NCBI GenBank assembly: GCA_006227875.1 | Contig: SBFI01000373.1 | Span: forward strand, 1 to 8,637 | Reading direction: 5' to 3' | From: Acidobacteriota bacterium | Lineage (GTDB): Bacteria > Acidobacteriota > Thermoanaerobaculia > Multivoradales > JAHEKO01 | DNA length: 8,637 nucleotides | In this document: piece after piece, positions 1-6,564 of the stretch | Numbering within the stretch: the first letter of the stretch is position 1 | How the letters are laid out: each line of letters starts with the position of its first letter | Position numbers and translations under genes: made by a program | The notes under the pieces: generated by a model | The model's database searches: none | Told to the model about the DNA's origin: nothing | Seen by the model: only the letters and a program-made list of their open reading frames with translations

Positions 1-161
1 AGGGGACCCTATGGCCGCCAAGAACGCCGCAGGATAGCGGAATTCCGGGACCATCGCAACCCTTCACCAGCCCCGGCGAACTGTCCAACAATTCTGGAAA
101 CCAGGCTATTCCCTCGGGCCCTCACAACCCCAAGCCCTCAAGCCCTGGGTGGGCGGGGGTC
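1..161. other. Gap left of the regulator gene, with a possible 3' end of a plus-strand gene
   Basis: No complete gene is visible here. On the plus strand, the frame ending with the TAG at 35-37 reads GDPMAAKNAAG, which could be the tail of a gene entering from the left and converging on the regulator gene. Eleven residues cannot prove this. The rest holds a perfect 10-bp palindrome, CGGAATTCCG (38-47), and a tandem CAAGCCCT repeat around 130-145. I see no convincing intrinsic terminator (stem plus T-run) for the leftward operon that ends at 162. Confidence 0.25.
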
Positions 162-1541
162 CTATGTCGCCACCCGATCCACCGAGATTTCGAGTCGCTT
201 CATCATCTCGTGGAGGGTCGTGGGCTTGACGCGGAGGAGCTCGGCGGCCCGTTTTTGCACGCCGCCAGTGGCCTGTAGGGCCTTGATGATGAGCTGACGC
301 TCGTAGGCGCTGATGGCGTCCTTGAAGGCCATGCCGTTCGAGGGCAGCGTGGCTGTGGGCATCTGTGAGGAGTCCGGTTGCTGAATCATCGGCGGCAGCA
401 GATCGACATCCAGCTCCTCGGAGGTGGAGAGCACCACCGCCCGCTCGATGACGTTCTCGAGCTCCCGGACGTTGCCCGGCCAGGCATAGTCCATCAGCAG
501 CTCCATGGCGGAAGGAGAAATGTTCTCGATGGGCTTGTCGTTCTCCTCCGCATAGTGGCTGAGGAAATGGCGGGCCAACAGGGGAATATCCTCAGGCCGT
601 TTGCGCAGCGTCGGCAGCTCGATGGTAATGACGTTGAGACGGTAGAACAGGTCCTCGCGAAAGATCGATTCCTGTACCGCGTTCTCGAGGTCGATGTTGG
701 TGGCGGCAATGATCCTGACATCGGCCTTGAGCGTCTCGACACCTCCAAGACGCATGAACTCCTTCTCCTGGATGACCCGGAGCAGCTTGCTCTGGGTGTC
801 GGGGGGGATGTTGCCGATCTCGTCGAAGAAGATGGAGCCGCCGTTGGCCACCTCGAACAGACCCTTCTTGCTCGACACGGCCCCGGTGAAGGCACCCTTG
901 ACATGACCAAAGAGATTGCTCTCCAGCAGGTCGGCGGGCATCGAGCCCGAGTTGACGGTGACAAAGGGGCCGCCGGCTCGCCGGGAATGGTGATGGATCG
1001 CCTTGGCCACCAGCTCCTTGCCGGTACCGCTGTCACCCAGGATGAGGATATTGCTCTTGGCCGGTGCCGCCAGCTGGATGAGCTCGAACACCTTGGTCAT
1101 CGGCTTGCTCTTGCCGAGGATGTTGTCGAAGGCGTAGCGCTGACGGAGCTGTGCCCTCAGCTCACGGTTCTCCGAGGCCAGCCGTCGCCGCTCGAGACCC
1201 TGCCGAATCGTCAGCAGCACCTCTTCGTTCTTGAAGGGTTTGGGGATGTAGTGGAAAGCCCCTTCGCGCATGGCGTCGATGGCCCCCTCGATGGACGAGT
1301 AGGCGGTGATGACGACGACAACCTGCTCGGGATCCTCGGCACGAATCCTCTTGAGGACCTCCTGGCCGTTGATCCCGGGGAGCATCAGGTCGAGCAGAAC
1401 GAGATCCACCTCTTCCTTTTCGAGGATCTCGAGGCCCTCCTCCCCGGTGCCGGCATTGAGGACGTCGTAGCCCTCTTTGACCAGGATCGAGGTCAGGACA
1501 TCCTGCAGGACATCTTCGTCGTCGATGATCAGGATCTTCAT
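162..1541 (-). CDS. Sigma-54-dependent response regulator, NtrC family (receiver, AAA+, Fis-type HTH)
   Basis: This is a 459-residue transcription activator of the NtrC type. It would be phosphorylated by a partner kinase and then use ATP hydrolysis to open promoters bound by sigma-54 RNA polymerase. The receiver domain spans about 1-118, with acidic pocket D7/D8, phospho-acceptor D51, T79 and K101. A linker helix leads to the AAA+ domain (about 140-375). It has Walker A GDSGTGKE (169-176), the sigma-54 contact loop GAFTGA (216-221), Walker B ending in FFDEIG (238-243), arginine-finger candidates R295 and R301, and WPGNVREL near 354-361. N197, the position of the glutamate-switch asparagine, is kept. 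A Fis-type helix-turn-helix fills about 425-453. I chose ATG at 1541, which has AGGGA nine bases upstream; a TTG at 1547 would leave only three. The gene lies 12 nt after the histidine kinase stop, so the two form one operon. The loop reads SNLFGHVKGAFTGA where most family members have SELFGHEKGAFTGA, and NSGSMP replaces NCAA(I/L)P. These look like subfamily variants, since all catalytic residues are present. The target genes are unknown. Confidence 0.95.
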   Translation of the reverse strand: MKILIIDDEDVLQDVLTSILVKEGYDVLNAGTGEEGLEILEKEEVDLVLLDLMLPGINGQEVLKRIRAEDPEQVVVVITAYSSIEGAIDAMREGAFHYIPKPFKNEEVLLTIRQGLERRRLASENRELRAQLRQRYAFDNILGKSKPMTKVFELIQLAAPAKSNILILGDSGTGKELVAKAIHHHSRRAGGPFVTVNSGSMPADLLESNLFGHVKGAFTGAVSSKKGLFEVANGGSIFFDEIGNIPPDTQSKLLRVIQEKEFMRLGGVETLKADVRIIAATNIDLENAVQESIFREDLFYRLNVITIELPTLRKRPEDIPLLARHFLSHYAEENDKPIENISPSAMELLMDYAWPGNVRELENVIERAVVLSTSEELDVDLLPPMIQQPDSSQMPTATLPSNGMAFKDAISAYERQLIIKALQATGGVQKRAAELLRVKPTTLHEMMKRLEISVDRVAT

Positions 1542-1550
1542 CGCCAAGTG

Positions 1551-1555
1551 TCCCT
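1551..1555 (-). promoter_or_regulatory. Ribosome binding site of the response regulator, overlapping the kinase stop codon
   Basis: On the minus strand AGGGA sits nine bases before the ATG at 1541 and shares bases with the TAG stop of the histidine kinase (1554-1556). This decides the start against the TTG at 1547. It also suggests translational coupling, so that kinase and regulator are made in a linked ratio. Confidence 0.6.
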
Positions 1556-4328
1556 AACCCGTGGTGACCTCGGGGTGGTGTCGCGGCAACTCGACGATAA
1601 AGGCGCTGCCTTCACCGGGGTGGCTGATGACACGAATCTCCCCGCCGTGCCGGCGAGCAATGTTGAAGCTGATGGACAGCCCGAGGCCGGTACCACCCTT
1701 ACCCAGCTTGGTGGAGTAGAAGGGCTGGAAGATCTTGTCCAGCTCGGCGGGCGGAATCCCGGGCCCGGAGTCCTCGAAAGAGGCCCACACCCACTGGTCG
1801 TTGGCCTCCAGCGTGACCCGAAGCCGTCCGCCTTCGTCGCCGATGGCATCGGTGGCGTTGACGATCAGATTGGAGAAGACCTGTTGTAACTCGCCTTCAT
1901 TGCCCATCACCAGAATGTCTTCGTCCGGCTGTTCCCACTCCAGCTCGATCTTGTTCTCCTCGATCCGCTCTTTGAGCAGCTCCAGACACTCGGCGAGCTG
2001 TGAGGTCACCTCCACCGGGGCTTCATCGCGCTGGCGATCACGGGCGAATTCCAGCAGGCTGTTGACGATTCTGGCGGCGCGGAAGGTCTGTTTCTCGACC
2101 TTCTCGAGGATCTGTCGTCGTGGGTCCTCGGCGCTGGTGTCCGCGAGCAGCATCTGGGCGTAGCTGGAGATGCCCGTGATCGGAGTGTTGACCTCGTGCG
2201 CCACACCGGCAGCCAACATCCCCAGCGAGGCCAGACGCTCCTTCTCCTTGAGCGCATTCTCCATGACGATCCGCTCGGTCACATCCTGGACGACGACCAC
2301 CCGCGACTCGTTGGAGTCGCCTCCCGCCAGCGGCGCCACGGTCAGTTGCAGATAGCGCTCTTTACCGTCGCGATCACGGATGTGGAGCTCGTGGAGACCC
2401 TCACCCGGCTTGGGCAGGGGATCCACGGGCAGCAGCTCTTTGAGTGGGCGTCCCGACAACTCCACGATCTGGGTGCCCGTCAGTTTGGCGAACGCCTGAT
2501 TGGCCGAGACCACGTGTCCAGTTGGGTCGACCACCGCAATCCCGGCTGGTGAGGATTCGATGATGTCCTGACTGTAGCGCTGCAACCGGACGACCTCTTC
2601 GAGCTGCTGTTTGACCTCATCCAGCAGCTGAGCGTTCTCGATGGCCAGAGCCGCCTGGGTCAAGAGGTTGCGAACCAGATCCAGGTCATCGCTGTTGAGC
2701 GGTGTCTCCCCATCCTCTTTGTAGCCCACCAGCAGCACCCCGAGGGTGCTCTCGCGGACGACCAGCGGGAAGGCATACCGGTAGCCGGCGCCAAAGAGCC
2801 GATGTTCGGTGGTCAGCTCATCGGTGGGAAACTCGACCGGCGACAGGGTCTTCACATCGGAGTGCCAGAACTCCTCGTCGAAGGCATCGACGGGTAGCTC
2901 GGCCGGCAGATCGCGGACCGGCTGGACCGCTATCAGCTTGTCGCCGGCCGCGAGCAGCAGGGTTGCCTGTCGTAGGTGTAGGCCCGCCCGCAGTCGCCCG
3001 ATCAGCGTGGCGCACAGTCGGGCCAGACTGCGTTGCTCCAGGACCTCGCGTCCGAACTCGGTCAGTGCCCGCCGTCGGGCATAGCCGCTCCGATACTGCA
3101 GTCGCTCGAGCGATGATCCGATGCCCTTGCGGGTTGGGATCAACAGACCGGCGATGATGAGACCCGAGGTGAACGAGATCACCGTACGGGCGAGGTTCAT
3201 GTCGTCGGGCACGGCGCGATTGATGACCAGGTTGGCAAGAGAAAAACCGATCACACCGACCAGCACCGTCAGACTGAGCGAAGCGGTGTCACGGACAATC
3301 ACCCCGATGTCCCACAGCTTGTAGCGCAGGATCGCGTAGGCGAAGGTCAGGGGCACCAGAGCCAGGAAGAGGACGGCGACCGAGGTGACGATCGGAGGCC
3401 AGGACAGATCGAAGGTCAAGGGCAGCACATAGAGGATCAAGAACGGTAGGTAGCCGCCTACCATGCCGACCGCGATCCACGTAGCCTGTCGCAATGGCTC
3501 ACCCGCCGGTGTCCGGCGCAACCGCCAGATCAGCACACCGACGGCGGCCAGCGAGAAGAGCACCAGGTGGAAGAGCTCGAGTCGATCCAGAACCGTGATC
3601 GCCGAGGTTGTGGCGCCACCCAGGAGCCAGGCCCCGTCGAAGAAGACGAGATCGATCTGCAGCAGCAGGAGAAAGGCGCTGGGCAGGTAGATAAACGGGA
3701 CCAAACGCGACAGTCGGCTCTTGCGGACCAGCGGTCGCGGGAAGATCGTAAACAGATGCAGGGTCAGCGCCGGCAACAGGATCCGGGCCAGCTCGTCCAG
3801 CAAATAGGCTGCCCGCCCGAGAGCATCGTAGGGGGCCGTCGGTGACACCAGGTAGAGCAGTGCCGAGGTCAGACACCAGAGAAAGAAGAGAGCCGCCGGC
3901 CGGCGTTGGTCCCGGAGCAGGGTGTAGAGACCGATAAGCAGGTAGCAGACGCCGATCAGGGCCAGGATCAGATAGGGGAAATCGATGTCGAGAGGGGGCA
4001 GCGGGTGGGAGAGACTTTCCATCCTGCCCTGCCGCAGCACCACCAGCTCGCTGACATCCCGCAATCGCAAGGCGGCGGCGGGGTCGGCCAGCTCGCCATG
4101 CCCCTGGCCGTTGATGAGAATGATCTGGTCGCCCACCTCGAGCGGGCTCTCGGCCCCGGTAACGGCAGTAACTCGCCAGTGACCCTCCTCGTCGACCGCG
4201 GTGAAGCCCAGGGGTTGGAAAGTCTGTGCCTTGCGGTAGAAGCTGGCACCGCCAAAGGCCACCACCACCAGGGTCAGGGCCACGGCAACGACCAGCAGCA
4301 GCTTGCGGAAAACCGAAGGATTTGGCAT
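1554..4328 (-). CDS. Membrane sensor histidine kinase (PDZ-like segment, multi-TM, GAF, PAS, HisKA, HATPase)
   Basis: From the ATG at 4328 the protein has 924 residues. A membrane anchor (about 9-27) is followed by a probably periplasmic PDZ-like segment (about 40-105) containing SPLEVGDQIILINGQ, typical of PDZ carboxylate-loop regions. About nine hydrophobic helices follow between 117 and 397, then a GAF-like domain (about 420-570), a short coiled coil and a PAS domain (about 585-690). The kinase core has H-box AGVAHEVNTP with phospho-acceptor H711, N-box N820/N824, G1 box DSGPGIP (853-859) and G2 box GKGGTGLGLS (877-886). It therefore looks catalytically complete and NtrB-like. Its likely substrate is D51 of the regulator encoded 12 nt downstream. 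The start was chosen over ATGs at 4430 and 4407 because those lie upstream of the sigma-54 promoter match at 4368-4383, and because a membrane helix begins directly after residue 8. AGGAA lies 11 bases upstream of the chosen ATG. The stimulus is not evident: the PDZ-like segment could bind a peptide, while the helices and GAF domain resemble no sensor I can name. Function as a kinase is very likely; sensing is unknown. Confidence 0.93.
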   Translation of the reverse strand: MPNPSVFRKLLLVVAVALTLVVVAFGGASFYRKAQTFQPLGFTAVDEEGHWRVTAVTGAESPLEVGDQIILINGQGHGELADPAAALRLRDVSELVVLRQGRMESLSHPLPPLDIDFPYLILALIGVCYLLIGLYTLLRDQRRPAALFFLWCLTSALLYLVSPTAPYDALGRAAYLLDELARILLPALTLHLFTIFPRPLVRKSRLSRLVPFIYLPSAFLLLLQIDLVFFDGAWLLGGATTSAITVLDRLELFHLVLFSLAAVGVLIWRLRRTPAGEPLRQATWIAVGMVGGYLPFLILYVLPLTFDLSWPPIVTSVAVLFLALVPLTFAYAILRYKLWDIGVIVRDTASLSLTVLVGVIGFSLANLVINRAVPDDMNLARTVISFTSGLIIAGLLIPTRKGIGSSLERLQYRSGYARRRALTEFGREVLEQRSLARLCATLIGRLRAGLHLRQATLLLAAGDKLIAVQPVRDLPAELPVDAFDEEFWHSDVKTLSPVEFPTDELTTEHRLFGAGYRYAFPLVVRESTLGVLLVGYKEDGETPLNSDDLDLVRNLLTQAALAIENAQLLDEVKQQLEEVVRLQRYSQDIIESSPAGIAVVDPTGHVVSANQAFAKLTGTQIVELSGRPLKELLPVDPLPKPGEGLHELHIRDRDGKERYLQLTVAPLAGGDSNESRVVVVQDVTERIVMENALKEKERLASLGMLAAGVAHEVNTPITGISSYAQMLLADTSAEDPRRQILEKVEKQTFRAARIVNSLLEFARDRQRDEAPVEVTSQLAECLELLKERIEENKIELEWEQPDEDILVMGNEGELQQVFSNLIVNATDAIGDEGGRLRVTLEANDQWVWASFEDSGPGIPPAELDKIFQPFYSTKLGKGGTGLGLSISFNIARRHGGEIRVISHPGEGSAFIVELPRHHPEVTTG

Positions 4329-4348
4329 CAGCGTAGAGGTTCCTGCCA

Positions 4349-4364
4349 ACCGACGATTATCGGT
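4349..4364. repeat. Inverted repeat over the predicted transcription start of the kinase operon
   Basis: ACCGA-N6-TCGGT is a perfect 5-bp dyad, and within it CGAT-T-ATCG is also symmetric. It spans the position (about 4357) where transcription from the sigma-54 promoter should begin, so it could be an operator. Short dyads also occur by chance, and I have no family assignment for a binding protein. Confidence 0.3.
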
Positions 4365-4367
4365 AAT

Positions 4368-4383
4368 AGCACAAACTGTGCCA
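4368..4383 (-). promoter_or_regulatory. Sigma-54 (-24/-12) promoter for the kinase/regulator operon
   Basis: Read on the minus strand the site is TGGCACAGTTTGTGCT. The consensus is TGGCACG-N4-TTGCW, so only two conserved positions differ. The invariant GG and GC have the required spacing (12 bases from the first G of GG to the G of GC). The predicted start of transcription, about 12 bases further, falls near 4357 and leaves a roughly 29-nt leader with an AGGAA Shine-Dalgarno before the ATG at 4328. The element also contains the perfect dyad GCACA-GTT-TGTGC, so a repressor or activator operator is an alternative reading. The match, its position and the sigma-54 activator in the operon support one another. 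Confidence 0.65.
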
Positions 4384-4442
4384 TCGAATCGGATCTTTGA
4401 ACCCCACATAAAGCCTTTTCTGGAACCCATTTAGGGCTCACC

Positions 4443-4483
4443 GTTCAACGCCTTGATTCTAGTTCAAAAAAGTGAATTCAAGG
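4443..4483. promoter_or_regulatory. Cluster of TTCAA/TTGA elements, candidate upstream activator sites
   Basis: An AT-rich island in GC-rich DNA carries CCTTGA (4451-4456) and its inverted copy TCAAGG (4478-4483) 21 bases apart. An inner TTCA/TGAA pair lies at 4463-4466 and 4473-4476, and TTCAA occurs three times (starting 4444, 4463 and 4477). The cluster centre lies about 110 bases upstream of the predicted sigma-54 transcription start, the usual distance for NtrC-type enhancer sites. The regulator of this operon is the obvious candidate ligand, but that is inference. An A-run in a dyad could also form part of a terminator for an adjacent transcript. Confidence 0.4.
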
Positions 4484-4490
4484 TAGTGTG

Positions 4491-4505
4491 CCGGCCGCAG
4501 GCCGG
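4491..4505 (-). terminator. GC-rich hairpin, possible terminator of the large barrel gene
   Basis: CCGGCC-GCA-GGCCGG is a perfect 6-bp stem with a 3-base loop, about 80 bases after the stop of the minus-strand outer-membrane gene. No T-run follows directly; six T's come 17 bases later on the minus strand (4466-4471). It is therefore not a textbook intrinsic terminator, but it is the strongest stem in the gap. Confidence 0.4.
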
Positions 4506-4534
4506 TGGGCGCCGTCAGCCGGGCAGCTATCCCA

Positions 4535-4550
4535 CCCGGTAAGGGCCGGG
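4535..4550 (-). terminator. Second GC-rich hairpin after the large barrel gene
   Basis: CCCGG-TAAGGG-CCGGG forms a perfect 5-bp stem 34 bases after the stop at 4584. It has no T-run. Together with the hairpin at 4491-4505 it may slow polymerase or protect the 3' end of the messenger. Confidence 0.25.
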
Positions 4551-4583
4551 GGAAGCAGTGATGGGAAGGGCGAGGAGTGGGGC

Positions 4584-6500
4584 TTAGAACTTGACCGCCA
4601 GGCCGCCCATGACGCGCTTGCGCAGCTCCTCATCGGCGTAGGGCGAGCCGTCCGGGGTCGAGCCGCGGCTGACTTCCATGTTGAGCAGAACGGCCAGATC
4701 GGAAGCTATGCTCTCGAGAATCCCGAGATCCTGCGTCAGCATCAGCTGCAGCCGATCGATCTCCAGCTGATCGGTCGACCTTCTACCGGCCCGGCGACCC
4801 GTGGGCTGTAGCTCCTGCGCCAGGTGGTGGAAGGCGATAAAGACACCCGTCGACGTCTGCTGGAACTGGGTGTCGATAGAGGTAACGAGAAAGCGTACCT
4901 GGTTCTCGTAGGCCTTCTTGTCGACGGTGCGAAGGACGCCGCCGCCCCCCGAGGCCACGTTGGAGGAGATCCGGGTCAGCACCGCGGGGCCGAGCCGTCG
5001 AGTTATCGCGAACTGCAGCTCTGGGAGGCTGTCGCCCCGCACCAGGTAGAGGCTCTCCAGATGATTGAAGAAATCCTCACTGAAATAGAGCCGCAGCGTG
5101 TCGGCAAACTGACGGTGGATGGCGCCGAAGCTCAGGTTTTCGGCCTCGTCATTTCCGGAGTGGGCGAGGAGAACCTGATAGCAGTACTCGTCGGCCTGGT
5201 TGCAGGCGTTGGACTCGCCGAAGAAGACCGGGGTGAAGTCCTGCCGCTGGAAAGAGACCTCCTGCTCGTGCGCCTTGACGCTTGCCGAGGTAAAGGCCCG
5301 CCAGTTGGGCGCCAGCTGCAGGACGAGCCCGCCACTTGGCGCCAGCGACAAGCTGCCGTCGCGCATGGTGGAGAAGAGGCCAAACTCGACCAGTACTTGG
5401 GGCTTGACCTGTAGGCCGGCGCTGCCAAAGACGTCGACGCGCTCGCTGGGCAGCAGCATCTCCTCGGGCAGGCGTGCTGCGTGTTCGTATCGCCCCGTGC
5501 GCTCGCGGTAACGGAAGCCCGCGCGCATCGTCGACTTCTCGGTGGGGGCGGTCGAGTACGAGCCCGACAGATCCAAGGAACGAGAGGCCTGGGGAACCCC
5601 TATCGGCTCGATCAGCCCGCGACTATAGAAGTTGTGCTCGTCGGTGTACTGAGCCGAGAAGTCGGAGCGGCCCTTTTCACCCAGTGGCTGCGACCAGGTC
5701 ACCCGGTGGCGCTGAAAATCCACCACCGATTCGTTGCCCTGTCGCGGGTAGGTGACCATGCTGTTGTTGACCGAGCTCACCTCGACCCCGCCGGTGATCG
5801 GATTGTCCACGTTGACGGAGACCGCCTGGGTCTTACCCGAAGGCAACTCCCCTTCTATCTGGGTACCGAGAGAGGATTGAAGTTGCACAAAGTTCCCGGT
5901 CACGCCAATGGTCAGGTCCCGCATCCTGCCGCGGACGCCGACGCGACCGCCGGTGACCTGGGCGTTGCCGAACGCGGGCACTTGATCCATACCGGCCACG
6001 GCGTTCATTTCGGTCTGAAACTGGAAGGCCTTCGCTGGCTGGCTCTGCTGCTCGGCACCTGCTTCGAGCATGGCGATGTCCCGCAAGACATCGGCCGGGA
6101 TCTGCTCACGCACGCTCCAGAAACCACCGCCGGTGCGGGCCTCGGCAGCCTTCTGCTCCAACAGCTCGAGATCCAGATACTGACGTGCCTGATCGGTAGC
6201 CCTGGTGAGCAGCGCGATGCCCGGAACAAAACCGCTCTTGTAGGCGATGATCTTGTAGAGGCCGGCGGGCAGCCGGTCGAAGAGGAAGTTCCCCTCGGTA
6301 TCGGTCACCACCTTGCGCAGGCTGAGATCCGCCAGCTGGTAGGCGTAGACCTGGGAAGAAGGCAGTGGAGTAGAGGAGCTGGTGACCCTTCCGGCCAGGA
6401 GCCCGGTCAGCGGCTCACCCAGGTCGTCGGCCGCAATCAGGGACGGCGTCAGCGCCAGCAAGGTGACGAGTAGGAGAGTCAGTTGACGGGTGTTCAGCAT
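4584..6500 (-). CDS. Outer-membrane beta-barrel protein with N-terminal carboxypeptidase-regulatory-like domain
   Basis: The 638-residue protein begins with a signal peptide (hydrophobic stretch 7-23, likely cut near A23/A24). Residues about 33-95 form a carboxypeptidase-regulatory-like beta-sandwich, seen in GLLAGRVTSSSTPLP and VVTDTEGNFLFDRLPAGLYKI. Such domains often precede the plug of TonB-dependent (SusC/Oar-like) receptors. The remaining two thirds show alternating polar/hydrophobic strands and end in GGLAVKF, with the terminal Phe typical of barrels inserted by the BAM machinery. I do not recognise a TonB box or plug domain between residues 95 and 190, and the protein is shorter than usual Oar-like receptors. 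It may therefore be a plug-less porin-like relative rather than an active transporter. C433 and C440 could form a disulfide in an extracellular loop. It has its own promoter (6535-6564). The start ATG at 6500 has only a weak purine-rich site (GGTGG) upstream. The substrate is unknown. Confidence 0.88.
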   Translation of the reverse strand: MLNTRQLTLLLVTLLALTPSLIAADDLGEPLTGLLAGRVTSSSTPLPSSQVYAYQLADLSLRKVVTDTEGNFLFDRLPAGLYKIIAYKSGFVPGIALLTRATDQARQYLDLELLEQKAAEARTGGGFWSVREQIPADVLRDIAMLEAGAEQQSQPAKAFQFQTEMNAVAGMDQVPAFGNAQVTGGRVGVRGRMRDLTIGVTGNFVQLQSSLGTQIEGELPSGKTQAVSVNVDNPITGGVEVSSVNNSMVTYPRQGNESVVDFQRHRVTWSQPLGEKGRSDFSAQYTDEHNFYSRGLIEPIGVPQASRSLDLSGSYSTAPTEKSTMRAGFRYRERTGRYEHAARLPEEMLLPSERVDVFGSAGLQVKPQVLVEFGLFSTMRDGSLSLAPSGGLVLQLAPNWRAFTSASVKAHEQEVSFQRQDFTPVFFGESNACNQADEYCYQVLLAHSGNDEAENLSFGAIHRQFADTLRLYFSEDFFNHLESLYLVRGDSLPELQFAITRRLGPAVLTRISSNVASGGGGVLRTVDKKAYENQVRFLVTSIDTQFQQTSTGVFIAFHHLAQELQPTGRRAGRRSTDQLEIDRLQLMLTQDLGILESIASDLAVLLNMEVSRGSTPDGSPYADEELRKRVMGGLAVKF

Positions 6501-6534
6501 ACACCACCGCTAAACCAAGATATACGTCAAGCCG

Positions 6535-6564
6535 ATTATAGTTTCTTGGTCGAGATTCTGTCAA
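6535..6564 (-). promoter_or_regulatory. Strong sigma-70-type promoter for the large barrel gene
   Basis: On the minus strand TTGACA (6559-6564) and TATAAT (6535-6540) are both perfect hexamers separated by 18 bases. Transcription should start near 6528, giving a leader of about 28 nt before the ATG at 6500. The whole promoter lies inside the 3' end of the comF-family gene, and TATAAT overlaps that gene's TAA stop. The barrel gene is therefore likely transcribed strongly on its own, whether or not it also receives read-through from comF. Confidence 0.8.

Noticed and set aside
378..1889. Long plus-strand reading frame of 503 residues opposite the regulator and kinase genes
   Set aside because: It is antisense to two genes with clear domains and conserved catalytic motifs. 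Its translation is low-complexity and runs across the gap between them, typical of GC-rich shadow frames.
4329..4430. Longer histidine kinase starting at ATG 4430
   Set aside because: The extra 34 residues would be encoded across the sigma-54 promoter and its leader and have no domain character. ATG 4328 is followed directly by the membrane anchor.
5481..6473. Plus-strand reading frame of 330 residues opposite the large barrel gene
   Set aside because: The minus-strand product has a signal peptide, a recognisable domain and a barrel ending, while this frame has none and is explained by codon bias.
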